Shown here piece after piece: positions 52,495 through 60,165 of a stretch of 64,000 nucleotides of DNA (within the stretch, counting starts at the first letter, position 1; the number at the start of each line of letters is the position of its first letter). Below the pieces are notes generated by a model, which was not told the DNA's origin, did not search any database, and saw nothing but the letters and a program-made list of their open reading frames with translations. The position numbers were made by a program, and so were the translations under genes. The DNA comes from Lacibacter cauensis (GTDB lineage: Bacteria; Bacteroidota; Bacteroidia; Chitinophagales; Chitinophagaceae): assembly GCF_007830055.1 (NCBI RefSeq), contig NZ_VLLE01000004.1, positions 587,248 through 651,247 of the forward strand, given 5' to 3'.

Positions 52495-53373
52495 TTAGTT
52501 TCGCCGGTCGAGCCCCCATGATAATTTATTACGCAGTGTCTGAAGAAAGTTGTTTTCATTTAAACGAATCAGACTTACCGTAAACTCTTCCCTTTTTACA
52601 GCAAGTTGAATGGTTTTCTGTACAATCTCCTTCCTTGAATCGAGCGTACAAAGAAAACTATCGGCCCTGCCCTCAATTTCAAAAGAGATAATGTTGTTAT
52701 CGGGCACCACAATAGGCCGCACATTTAAATTATGAGGTGCAACCGGCGTAATTACAAAACTCCTGGAATCGGGAAATACCACAGGACCATTACAGCTTAA
52801 CGAATAACCGGTTGAACCGGTGGGTGTCGCCACAATTAACCCATCGGCCCAGTAGCTATTCAAAAATTCGCCATTGAGGTACGCATGAATTTTGATCATG
52901 GAAGAAGTATCAAGCTTATGAATAGCAAACTCGTTTAAACCATACGGAGTATCGCCAAACAAAGGCATGTTGCTGTCGAGATGGATAAGCGTACGCTCAT
53001 CTTCGACGTAAGTATGATTTTTTAGTGATGCCACCACCGTTTCCAGTTCTTCCCGGCCAATGCTGGCCAGAAAACCCAGCCTGCCGAAATTAATACCCAG
53101 CAAAGGAATAGGTTGCTCCCGCACCATGGTAACAGTATCTAGCAATGTACCATCGCCACCAAGGCTAATCATACATTCAAAAGAATCATCAAGATCTTCG
53201 TTAGAATGAAACAACAAAGGCTCCTGTGTAAAGGAAATATCCTGCTTTATCTGCTCAAAAAAACCTCTGTAAATAACTGCCTGGATGTTATTGGCCTGTA
53301 ACTCTTCTAACAAGCGCTTGATATCTTCTTTCTGTTCAGACTCGTAAACCCTGCTGTAGATTGCTACTTTCAT
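52495..53373 (-). CDS. nadK: NAD kinase
   Basis: A 292-residue ATP-NAD kinase. The GGDGTLLD motif (about 74-81) binds ATP/NAD and GLNEFAI carries the conserved Asn/Glu. ATPTGSTGYSLSCNGP is the second family signature, near 180-195. It makes NADP in the cytoplasm. Confidence 0.97.
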   Translation of the reverse strand: MKVAIYSRVYESEQKEDIKRLLEELQANNIQAVIYRGFFEQIKQDISFTQEPLLFHSNEDLDDSFECMISLGGDGTLLDTVTMVREQPIPLLGINFGRLGFLASIGREELETVVASLKNHTYVEDERTLIHLDSNMPLFGDTPYGLNEFAIHKLDTSSMIKIHAYLNGEFLNSYWADGLIVATPTGSTGYSLSCNGPVVFPDSRSFVITPVAPHNLNVRPIVVPDNNIISFEIEGRADSFLCTLDSRKEIVQKTIQLAVKREEFTVSLIRLNENNFLQTLRNKLSWGLDRRN

Positions 53374-53478
53374 CAGTTTAATATTAACTTATGTACTGCT
53401 TTATATTCGGTACATAAAAAGAATAACACTCCAGTTTATTAAAAATGTTTGTACCCATTTTGCACAGGCTATCAGCAA

Positions 53479-54972
53479 TTAAAAATCTCTGCGCATGTGT
53501 AAAAATAATCCGTTTTGCCCCAACTGGTTAAAGGAATATTCGAACCGGGCAACAAAATCATAATAGCTCAACACATCAATACCCGCACCATATGTATACA
53601 AGAAACGGTTGTTTAAAACGCTGTTGCTGCCCGTTGGTAAATGGCTTGCACCAATATCTCCATAAACTTTAGCGACTATTTTAAATGGTATTTTTTTATA
53701 CTTTTCGTTTTTTATAATAAAGGTTGGCACATTAATATTTGCCACTTCCTGGCGCAAGGTGCTTTTTAAGATTGCTGCCTGTACACCATCAATAACATAA
53801 TATTCAAGACCACGTAAAAACCAATCGCCATAACCCAATGCAGCCATGTTGTACATAGGTTGTTTAAACGGAACTTTCACCATGTAGTAACCAACCAATG
53901 CTGTTGAAGTTGTTTTTGAAAGTTGGAAAAATTTTCCTGCCTTACCTTGAAACTGCCACAGGTTCATCCCTTTTAAACCAAGACCTCTTTGTGTAAATGA
54001 TCCGCTGAATAAAAAACCACGCCACGGATAAACGTTGTTATTTGCATTAAGATATTGATAGGTGTAAACAAACTCACCAAACCGCTGCCTTGCTTTGTTA
54101 TCGGTAAAAAAAGGAAGGTATCCTTTCAACGAGTTGTTGCGTATAAGCGCACTGATTGTATCGGGGATTAATTCATCTACATAACTTAAACGAAATGCAT
54201 GCCGGTGATTGATTCCTTTCCGGATGGTGTATCCTGCTTCAATTTTTACAGTTGTTCTTACAAAAGCATTAATCTGTCCGTTACCTGCGGGATAGAACAC
54301 TTGCTTGTTACTGTCTGTTGCATAAGCCATCTGCCTGGATTGCTTATAAAAAATTCCTCCTAAAAATCCTCTCTCAAGTTTTTTATCTGCATAGGGCTGT
54401 TCGTAAAAAACAGAGTATTCCCTGGTATAGCCGTTAATAAAGTTGAAGTTGAGTTTATCTCTTCTGCCCGATACGTTATCCCAGTTTAGTTTTAAGCCGT
54501 AGTTTACACGTTCAAGACTTCCATCCTGTTCAACTAACCATTGATTAGGATTACGATCGACCAGTTTAAAATAAGGGGAAGGAAAAATATACCAGCGTTC
54601 TTTTACATCAAACAACAAATCGATTTGTGTTTCGCTCCAGTTGGTAATGCGTGGAATGACTTCGAGAAATAACAATGTGTTGAACACATTTAACCTGGCC
54701 TGCTCAATAATTCCTTCCAGCTGGCCGGCTGAAAATTTTGCTCCTGCACGAAACGGAATTTCACGCAGGATAATGTAGTCCTTTGTGCGCTTATGCCCAT
54801 CGATGGTTATTGAACGTATGGTAATCTCCGCTGAGTCGGGAAACTGGTGAATAATTTTTTGAAGCCGCTCCTTTGCCGTATCAATTGCAACGGATGGTTG
54901 TGCATACAGCCGTTGCATTGCGCATTGCAGTGCAAAAATCAAACAAATACTATAAATCAGTTTTGATTGCAT
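53479..54972 (-). CDS. Omp85/BamA-like outer-membrane protein with one POTRA-like domain
   Basis: A 497-residue protein. A signal peptide (about 1-24) precedes a short periplasmic part with one POTRA-like unit (TIRSITIDGHKRTKDYII ... VIPRITNWSETQIDLLFDV, about 52-125). A C-terminal barrel domain of about 350 residues follows, ending with the family-like RFEYSFNQLGQNGLFLHMRRDF pattern with a terminal Phe. It is far shorter than BamA (five POTRA) and so not the main assembly factor. A two-partner or specialised TamA-like role is possible. Confidence 0.8.
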   Translation of the reverse strand: MQSKLIYSICLIFALQCAMQRLYAQPSVAIDTAKERLQKIIHQFPDSAEITIRSITIDGHKRTKDYIILREIPFRAGAKFSAGQLEGIIEQARLNVFNTLLFLEVIPRITNWSETQIDLLFDVKERWYIFPSPYFKLVDRNPNQWLVEQDGSLERVNYGLKLNWDNVSGRRDKLNFNFINGYTREYSVFYEQPYADKKLERGFLGGIFYKQSRQMAYATDSNKQVFYPAGNGQINAFVRTTVKIEAGYTIRKGINHRHAFRLSYVDELIPDTISALIRNNSLKGYLPFFTDNKARQRFGEFVYTYQYLNANNNVYPWRGFLFSGSFTQRGLGLKGMNLWQFQGKAGKFFQLSKTTSTALVGYYMVKVPFKQPMYNMAALGYGDWFLRGLEYYVIDGVQAAILKSTLRQEVANINVPTFIIKNEKYKKIPFKIVAKVYGDIGASHLPTGSNSVLNNRFLYTYGAGIDVLSYYDFVARFEYSFNQLGQNGLFLHMRRDF

Positions 54973-55045
54973 CAGTCATTTTCTGCTAAGGACAGATCTT
55001 AAATGTACTATGAAAACTGCAGAAACAGATGCAGCTAAAGAGAAA

Positions 55046-55711
55046 CTATATGTTAAGATAATTCATGAGGTGGTCGTAATTTAACCGCAGCTCCTCTTCC
55101 GAAAGATTTTCGCCAAAATATCGTACCACATTGTATTCATATCGTTCGAACGAAGCGAGAATATCCTGTATATCGCTTTTATTTACCTTGATAGCCACCA
55201 TTAGCTCACCTGTTGACGGATCTGTCCATGTATTCAGGTGAATGATGCGTGCATTATTCGACTCTACAATACGGCCAATTTCAGAAATGTAAAAACTGGA
55301 TGGATTTATCTGAAGAATAATGATACCGCCGGGCACTTGTGCAGCGGTATAGTTAGCTGCAGCATGCAACAGCTCATTTTTTGTAATAACTCCCAGTAAA
55401 TCGCCATCATCTTTAACAACCGGCAATACCCCGATCTGCTGCTGATGCATTACTCTCAACGGAACAAGAAAAAAATCGACCGGGTTAATTTTTACAGGTG
55501 ACCCCGTGTGCAACAATGTTGAAACAGCAGAACGCTCATCGGCGTTCTGTGCTTTATCTTCTGTAATAAGTCCGAGATATTTTTGTTGATCGACTACCGG
55601 CAGTTCACTGATTCGATACTCCTCCATCAGATCCAATGCCTGCCGAACTGTATCTGTGGCTTGTAAAGCGGGGATATTGTTGGTTATTAGTTCGGAGGCT
55701 GTCATTTTCAA
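55046..55711 (-). CDS. CBS-domain protein
   Basis: A 221-residue protein with two CBS motifs in the N-terminal half (about 8-60 and 75-130: SELPVVDQQKYLGLITEDK and IGVLPVVKDDGDLLGVITKN). A C-terminal ACT-like domain of about 70 residues follows (about 140-210). CBS pairs bind adenine nucleotides and regulate partners. Its neighbour nadK suggests sensing of adenylate or NAD state, but no catalytic domain is present. Confidence 0.85.
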   Translation of the reverse strand: MKMTASELITNNIPALQATDTVRQALDLMEEYRISELPVVDQQKYLGLITEDKAQNADERSAVSTLLHTGSPVKINPVDFFLVPLRVMHQQQIGVLPVVKDDGDLLGVITKNELLHAAANYTAAQVPGGIIILQINPSSFYISEIGRIVESNNARIIHLNTWTDPSTGELMVAIKVNKSDIQDILASFERYEYNVVRYFGENLSEEELRLNYDHLMNYLNI

Positions 55712-55717
55712 TTATTT

Positions 55718-56491
55718 TTAAACCGGTACAGGTGCATTTAATTTGGTAAGAAATCCATTGAGTATTTCGTTGAACTCATCGGGCCTCTCCATCATGGGTG
55801 CGTGCCCGCATTTATCAATGAAGTGTAGCTCTGAGTTTGGAATAAGCTTATTAAACTCTTTACCTACAAAAGGCGGCGTAATGGTATCGTTATTGCCCCA
55901 AATCAATAAGGTTGGTGTCTTAATTTCCTTCAATTCGTCGCCAAGATTATTACGAATAGCGCTTTTAGCCAATGCAATTACTTTGATTACCTTAATGCGT
56001 TGGTTTACGATCTCGTATACTTCATCAACCAGTTCTTTGGTTGCCATGGCAGGATCGTAGAACGTAACCTCCGTTTTCTTGCGGATGTATTCGTAATCGC
56101 CACGTTTAGGATACGTATCGCCCATACCATTTTCGAAAAGGCCTGAGCTGCCGGTAAGAATAAGCGATTTGATACGCTCCGGATGCTTCAGCACATGCAC
56201 CAATGCAACATGGCCGCCTAACGAATTGCCGAGCAAATGAATATTCTTATAATCTTTAAACTCAATAAACTTCTGCACATGCTTCTCTAATCCGCCTACA
56301 GTTGTATGCAGCAGATCAAGATCAAACAGCGGAAGCATGGGCACAACAACCTTGTTGCGTTTGCTGAAATAATCAATGAGGTCCTGGAAATTACTTAACG
56401 CACCAAACAACCCATGGAGTAGTAACAGCGGTTCGCCTTCGCCCACTTCGATGTACTTAAATTTTCCTTCCTGTATAATTTCGTAGTTCAT
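55718..56491 (-). CDS. Alpha/beta-fold hydrolase
   Basis: A 257-residue hydrolase. The oxyanion region LLLLHGLFGALSNF, nucleophile elbow LLGNSLGGHVAL (Ser), IWGNNDTITPP (Asp) and DKCGHAPMMERPDEF (His) form a complete triad. The substrate is not identifiable. The CBS gene begins 6 bases after its stop, so the two are probably cotranscribed. Confidence 0.9.
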   Translation of the reverse strand: MNYEIIQEGKFKYIEVGEGEPLLLLHGLFGALSNFQDLIDYFSKRNKVVVPMLPLFDLDLLHTTVGGLEKHVQKFIEFKDYKNIHLLGNSLGGHVALVHVLKHPERIKSLILTGSSGLFENGMGDTYPKRGDYEYIRKKTEVTFYDPAMATKELVDEVYEIVNQRIKVIKVIALAKSAIRNNLGDELKEIKTPTLLIWGNNDTITPPFVGKEFNKLIPNSELHFIDKCGHAPMMERPDEFNEILNGFLTKLNAPVPV

Positions 56492-56571
56492 GTATTGGCA
56501 GCAAATAACACTTGTTAATTGCTAAAATAGTTGATTTGACTGAAAAACTGTAATTCAGTTACAGAATGATC

Positions 56572-57114
56572 TTATTGAGGCTGCAGTTGTTTTCCCATCT
56601 TTTCGAAGAACTGCTGCAACTCAGTAAACATATTGCTGAAAACAGGCAGCACAACGCCAATCATTTCAATAACCTTTGGACCAAACGGTGCAATATATTT
56701 ATAGGTTATTGATGCTGTTTTTGCTTCTTCTGTTAGCAGCTTCAATTGGGCACCGTAAAATAACAGCACACTGAAAATAAGCAGGTACATACAGGCATAC
56801 ACCAACACACCACCCAGCTTGTTTAACCAGCCCATCCACGCAAGATCCACCGCTTTCTCAATAAGTTTTGCAACCGATCTTACAATGAGTATTACTAACA
56901 AAAATACCAATGCAAAAGCAAGGAACGGTAGCCATTGTACATTGATATTTGTAGACTGTGCCAGCCAGGCTGCAACAACTGTACTTAATTTAAGTGCAGC
57001 AGCAAGGCCAATTACAAAAGCCAAAATTGAAAACACAGCAATGATTAATCCGTTGCGTATTCCTTTTATGGCTGCAAATACCAGGGCAATTGCTACAAGT
57101 ATATCAATAAACAT
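56572..57114 (-). CDS. CvpA family membrane protein
   Basis: A 180-residue protein with four N-terminal TM helices (about 1-20, 25-50, 60-82, 102-122) and an amphipathic C-terminal part. The start MFIDILVAIALVFAAIKGIRNG is the CvpA hallmark. CvpA proteins contribute to envelope homeostasis and, in E. coli, colicin V production. It lies 3 bases downstream of the YqeY gene. Confidence 0.88.
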   Translation of the reverse strand: MFIDILVAIALVFAAIKGIRNGLIIAVFSILAFVIGLAAALKLSTVVAAWLAQSTNINVQWLPFLAFALVFLLVILIVRSVAKLIEKAVDLAWMGWLNKLGGVLVYACMYLLIFSVLLFYGAQLKLLTEEAKTASITYKYIAPFGPKVIEMIGVVLPVFSNMFTELQQFFEKMGKQLQPQ

Positions 57115-57117
57115 GTA

Positions 57118-57567
57118 TTACTTGCTTAAAAGCTCCTTTACAACTGCACTGATCGTTTTACCATCGGCCTGGCCTGCCAACTGTTTGCTTGCTACGCCCA
57201 TCACTTTGCCCATATCTGCTGCCGATGTTGCGCCTACCTGTGCAACAATTTCTGCAATAATTGCTTTTAGCTCCTCACCTTCCAGTTGTTTGGGCAAAAA
57301 CTGTTCAATAACTGCAATTTCCTCCTGCTCTTTTTGTGCAAGATCAGTACGGTTTTGCTGCTGAAAAATTTCCAACGAATCTTTGCGTTGCTTCACCAGC
57401 TTTTGCAACAGCTTTATTTCATCGTCGGCAGTAATTTCTCCACTGCCGCCCGATGTTTTGGCCAGTAAAATGGCAGCTTTAATAGCTCTTAATCCACGCA
57501 GGGAAGCTTCGTCTTTTGCTTTCATGGCATCTTTCATTTTAGCCATGATATTTTGTTCGAGACTCAT
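57118..57567 (-). CDS. GatB/YqeY domain protein
   Basis: A 149-residue helical protein of the YqeY family, related to the tail domain of GatB in the amidotransferase that makes Gln-tRNA and Asn-tRNA. SLRGLRAIKAAI, EEIAVIEQFLPKQL and DMGKVMGVASKQLAGQADGK are its standard segments. It probably binds tRNA; free-standing copies lack a proven role. It sits 3 bases upstream of cvpA and 6 after gldC. Confidence 0.9.
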   Translation of the reverse strand: MSLEQNIMAKMKDAMKAKDEASLRGLRAIKAAILLAKTSGGSGEITADDEIKLLQKLVKQRKDSLEIFQQQNRTDLAQKEQEEIAVIEQFLPKQLEGEELKAIIAEIVAQVGATSAADMGKVMGVASKQLAGQADGKTISAVVKELLSK

Positions 57568-57573
57568 ATACGG

Positions 57574-57918
57574 TTACTGGTTTTGTTGAAGTTGACTCTT
57601 TTTGAATTTCTGCATGAAGGCTTTTGCAAACTCCTTCATATCTGCACTCATTTCTGGCTGATTGGTAGCACGGTTAAATGTGTCGGCCATGGTCATCAAC
57701 AGCTGATAATAGAAATCAGCCATTTCATCTACCATCATGTCCTTCGTCCACAGGTCAATGCGGAGAGCCGACTTATCTGCACCATCCCAAAATGCAACCA
57801 TCATTGCTTTTGCAATCTGTTCCATATCAGCATTGCTGTCGCTGGCTTTCCATTTAATCTGTTCGGGCACTTTCTGCTCGTCCAGGTATACGTCAATTGA
57901 AATATTACTTTTATGCAT
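57574..57918 (-). CDS. gldC: Gliding motility protein GldC
   Basis: A 114-residue protein matching the GldC family (MHKSNISIDVYLDEQKVPEQ ... MMVAFWDGADKSALRIDLWT). I choose the ATG at 57918, 16 bases behind a promoter element. GldC contributes to gliding in Flavobacterium, and homologues occur in non-gliding Bacteroidota too. Presence of T9SS cargo nearby is consistent, though GldC is not a core T9SS part. Confidence 0.88.
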   Translation of the reverse strand: MHKSNISIDVYLDEQKVPEQIKWKASDSNADMEQIAKAMMVAFWDGADKSALRIDLWTKDMMVDEMADFYYQLLMTMADTFNRATNQPEMSADMKEFAKAFMQKFKKSQLQQNQ

Positions 57919-57934
57919 AGAATAAATTGAAGGG

Positions 57935-57942
57935 CAAAGGTA
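57935..57942 (-). promoter_or_regulatory. TACCTTTG -7 element of the gldC unit
   Basis: TACCTTTG on the minus strand ends 16 bases before the gldC ATG, directly beyond the 3' end of the glycosyltransferase gene (stop at 57945). No -33 match. Confidence 0.45.
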
Positions 57943-57944
57943 AG

Positions 57945-59075
57945 TTATTCGGTTGTGGCAGCGAGTTGAATACATTGCCACATTTTTTCTGCAGCTTCAT
58001 TCCAGTTATACAGCTTAACCCGCTCTTTTCCGTTAGCAATTAAACGGCTTCTCAAAGCTTCATCTTTATACATCAGCATCATTTTTTCTGCAATATCCTC
58101 TGGGCTTTGCGGATTAATGTATAAATAAGCATCGCCCCCAACTTCGGGCATGGCACTTGTGTTGGATACAATGGCCGGCACACCGCACTGCAAAGCTTCA
58201 AGAGGGGGTACTGCAAAGCCTTCGAAAAAAGAAGGATAAACCATGGCATAAGCCGATGCAGTTAGCAGAGCCAGTTCGTTTCGTTCAAGATAACCGGTGA
58301 GCACTACATCATTTCTGAATTTGAATGTGCTAAGCAGCTTTGTAAACTCTTCTGTTTTCCAGGCCATACGACCGGCGACTACCAGTTTCATATTACTACG
58401 CAGCCGCTTTTTAAATAAAGAAAAGGCCTTAAGCAGGTTGATGAGATTTTTTCTTGGATGAATAGAGCCCGTATACAAAAAGAACTCAGCGCCCGATGTA
58501 TATTTTAGCTTCACTTTTTCACTTACTTCATCACTAACTGCCTGAAACATTGCATTTGCCGCATTGCCAACTATGTGTAGTTTGTTTGAAGACAGGCCGA
58601 ACTGTTGTTGAATATCCTGTTTAGAATAATCCGACACGGTAACAACAATTTTTGCTTTATCCAGAAAACGCTTTGTGTTCTTCTGGTAATAGCGCAGGTG
58701 AGCTTTTGAAATAAAGTGCGGATAATGCAAAAATGCCAGATCGTGTACCACAAGACACTGAGGAACAGAAGTGTTTAATGAGCAAAATCCATCCGGACTT
58801 ACAAATACATCAGCCTTAATGCGTTTTAAGTAGATGGGCAACATCCAGTTGTACCATACTCTCCATGCAATAGGAAAACGTGCCTGTGGTTTAATTACAA
58901 CCGGGTGAATATTCGTTGCGTAAATAAACTTTTCATCAAAGGGTCTGTCGAAAAAAAAATAAAACTGGTGTTCGGGATGATTTTTTGCTATGCGTGAAAA
59001 AATTTCATCTATATAATATCCATAGCCTTCCAGTTTACCAGGAAGCAACGTTTTTGTATTAATTGCAATCACCAT
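57945..59075 (-). CDS. Family 4 glycosyltransferase
   Basis: A 376-residue GT-B enzyme. The C-terminal half has GSIHPRKNLINLLKAF, VVLTGYLERNELALLTASAY and the family motif YPSFFEGFAVPPLEALQCGVP (Glu pair). An N-terminal Rossmann-like domain starts MVIAINTKTLLPGK. It probably builds surface polysaccharide or lipid-linked glycans. It is the last gene before a 577-base intergenic region. Confidence 0.92.
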   Translation of the reverse strand: MVIAINTKTLLPGKLEGYGYYIDEIFSRIAKNHPEHQFYFFFDRPFDEKFIYATNIHPVVIKPQARFPIAWRVWYNWMLPIYLKRIKADVFVSPDGFCSLNTSVPQCLVVHDLAFLHYPHFISKAHLRYYQKNTKRFLDKAKIVVTVSDYSKQDIQQQFGLSSNKLHIVGNAANAMFQAVSDEVSEKVKLKYTSGAEFFLYTGSIHPRKNLINLLKAFSLFKKRLRSNMKLVVAGRMAWKTEEFTKLLSTFKFRNDVVLTGYLERNELALLTASAYAMVYPSFFEGFAVPPLEALQCGVPAIVSNTSAMPEVGGDAYLYINPQSPEDIAEKMMLMYKDEALRSRLIANGKERVKLYNWNEAAEKMWQCIQLAATTE

Positions 59076-59085
59076 AAAGTGAGCG

Positions 59086-59093
59086 CAAAGTTA
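59086..59093 (-). promoter_or_regulatory. TAACTTTG -7 element before the glycosyltransferase
   Basis: On the minus strand TAACTTTG lies 10 bases before the ATG at 59075. Confidence 0.5.
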
Positions 59094-59232
59094 AGCGTGA
59101 AAACTTATGAGCAGATTTTACAACGTGCAAAAGAATAAAAGCAGGGAAATGTGCAGTCTGCATCGTTGAATCCCTAAGCACTTATTCAAAAGAAGTACTA
59201 TAGGAATTTATAAAGCCGGCATTTAGTTTTGC

Positions 59233-59269
59233 TTTTGCATGCAAAAAATGAATTTGAAAATTTTCAAAT
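59233..59269. repeat. Two adjacent perfect palindromes
   Basis: TTTTGCATGCAAAA (59233-59246) and ATTTGAAAATTTTCAAAT (59252-59269) are perfectly self-complementary and 5 bases apart. Both are long enough to be regulator sites. Confidence 0.6.
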
Positions 59270-59380
59270 GCGGTTTATAATGAGCAAAACTGCAGAAAAT
59301 ACGGTGTTAGAAATTAGCGTTTTCACTTAAAATTCAAAAACATTTTTGATATCCAAAAAAAATCTGCCGGCCTATAAAGT

Positions 59381-59397
59381 TTGGAACAGTAATTGCT
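59381..59397 (+). promoter_or_regulatory. Sigma-54-like promoter element
   Basis: TTGGAACAGTAATTGCT carries the invariant GG and GC at the correct 10-base separation and matches most of the -24/-12 consensus (TTGGCACGnnnnTTGCW). No NtrC-type regulator is in this window, so function is untested. Confidence 0.5.
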
Positions 59398-59407
59398 AAT
59401 TATTACG

Positions 59408-59570
59408 TGACGTTCGAAATAATAAAAACATCATAAGCTGCAAAAAATCAGTTGTTTATGATTTAAAAATAATTCTTTCGCAACAGGGAAGAGTCAGGAT
59501 ACATTGATGGTTTTACAATGTGGATTTTGGGTAAACGACCCCGCTTTCCAGCGGGGTCAATTTATTTTTA
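59408..59570 (+). ncRNA. Candidate small RNA between sigma-54-like element and terminator
   Basis: If the element at 59381 is active, a transcript starting near 59408 would hold a hairpin (CATCATAA pairing with TTATGAT, plus an inner CTG/CAG pair) and end at the terminator near 59558-59570. The length would be about 150 bases, with no open frame of note. This is an inference from position and structure only. Confidence 0.3.
59537..59570 (+). terminator. Terminator with no upstream protein gene on the same strand
   Basis: GACCCCGC (59537-59544)-TTTCCA-GCGGGGTC (59551-59558) followed by AATTTATTTTTA. The T tail favours the plus strand, where the nearest gene upstream is over 11 kb away, apart from the candidate RNA. 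Confidence 0.7.
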
Positions 59571-59584
59571 GAGGTTAACACCTA

Positions 59585-59615
59585 TTGCACGGAATGTAAG
59601 TGCGCTATACATTTG
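59585..59615 (+). promoter_or_regulatory. Promoter of the small exported gene and metzincin
   Basis: TTG (59585-59587), a 20-base spacer and TACATTTG (59608-59615) match the Bacteroidota consensus. The ATG is at 59653, leaving a leader of about 30 bases. Confidence 0.65.
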
Positions 59616-59652
59616 TTTCGTAATCCAGTATTCACTATCAAAACCGTATTCT

Positions 59653-60117
59653 ATGAAACAGCTAGTCTTAGTACTTGCATTAAGTATTCTATCTACTTAT
59701 TCTTTCTCACAAGAAATCAAGTTTGAATCAGGTCATCAGAAGCACGATAACAAACCAGCGATGTTTGGTACTGTTAGCAGTCGCTTTACACCTTCGCAAA
59801 CATTCATTAGCGAGGTAATGAATTTCCGTTTAAACCAGCAGGTTGATTTGTTTATCACAAACGGCCTACGATTCAAAGGTCAGGTTACTTCTATAACGAG
59901 TGATGCTCCCGGTTTAACAACCGTTACTGTACAATCTACCGACCGCCCCGGTCTTCTTCTTTCAATATCAAGAACTACGTTGCCTGATCAGACAATTGCC
60001 TACCGTGGTATCATGATCAGTAAAAAACACAGCGACATGCTGATGTTGGATAAAGACCCTGTTACAGGAAATTACACCTGGAATAAAAAACAGGTTTCAA
60101 ATATGTTGGCTGACTAA
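59653..60117 (+). CDS. Small exported protein upstream of the metzincin protease
   Basis: A 154-residue protein with a signal peptide (MKQLVLVLALSILSTYSFS). The mature part has a conserved-looking core (LNQQVDLFITNGLRFKGQV, STDRPGLLLSISRT) and ends YTWNKKQVSNMLAD. It precedes the protease gene by 48 bases and shares its promoter. Size, export and position suggest a pro-domain-like partner or inhibitor of the protease, but no family is recognised. Confidence 0.78.
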   Translation: MKQLVLVLALSILSTYSFSQEIKFESGHQKHDNKPAMFGTVSSRFTPSQTFISEVMNFRLNQQVDLFITNGLRFKGQVTSITSDAPGLTTVTVQSTDRPGLLLSISRTTLPDQTIAYRGIMISKKHSDMLMLDKDPVTGNYTWNKKQVSNMLAD

Positions 60118-60165
60118 CTCTACCTGTTCCAGCAGGTATAAGTAAACTATAAAAATCCAATAACT

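Larger units (their letters stand above)
59076..59652. other. 577-base intergenic region with palindromes, sigma-54-like promoter and terminator
   Basis: No credible protein gene is seen; the longest open frames are under 30 codons. The region contains a minus-strand -7 element (59086-59093), two perfect palindromes (59233-59246 and 59252-59269), a sigma-54-like element (59381-59397), a hairpin (CATCATAA with TTATGAT) around 59430-59462, and a terminator at 59537-59570. The combination suggests regulation and perhaps a small RNA. Confidence 0.55.

Noticed and set aside
59094-59170. Short open frame starting MSRFYNVQ in the intergenic region
   Set aside because: Only about 20 codons, no start signal, no recognisable composition of a real peptide.
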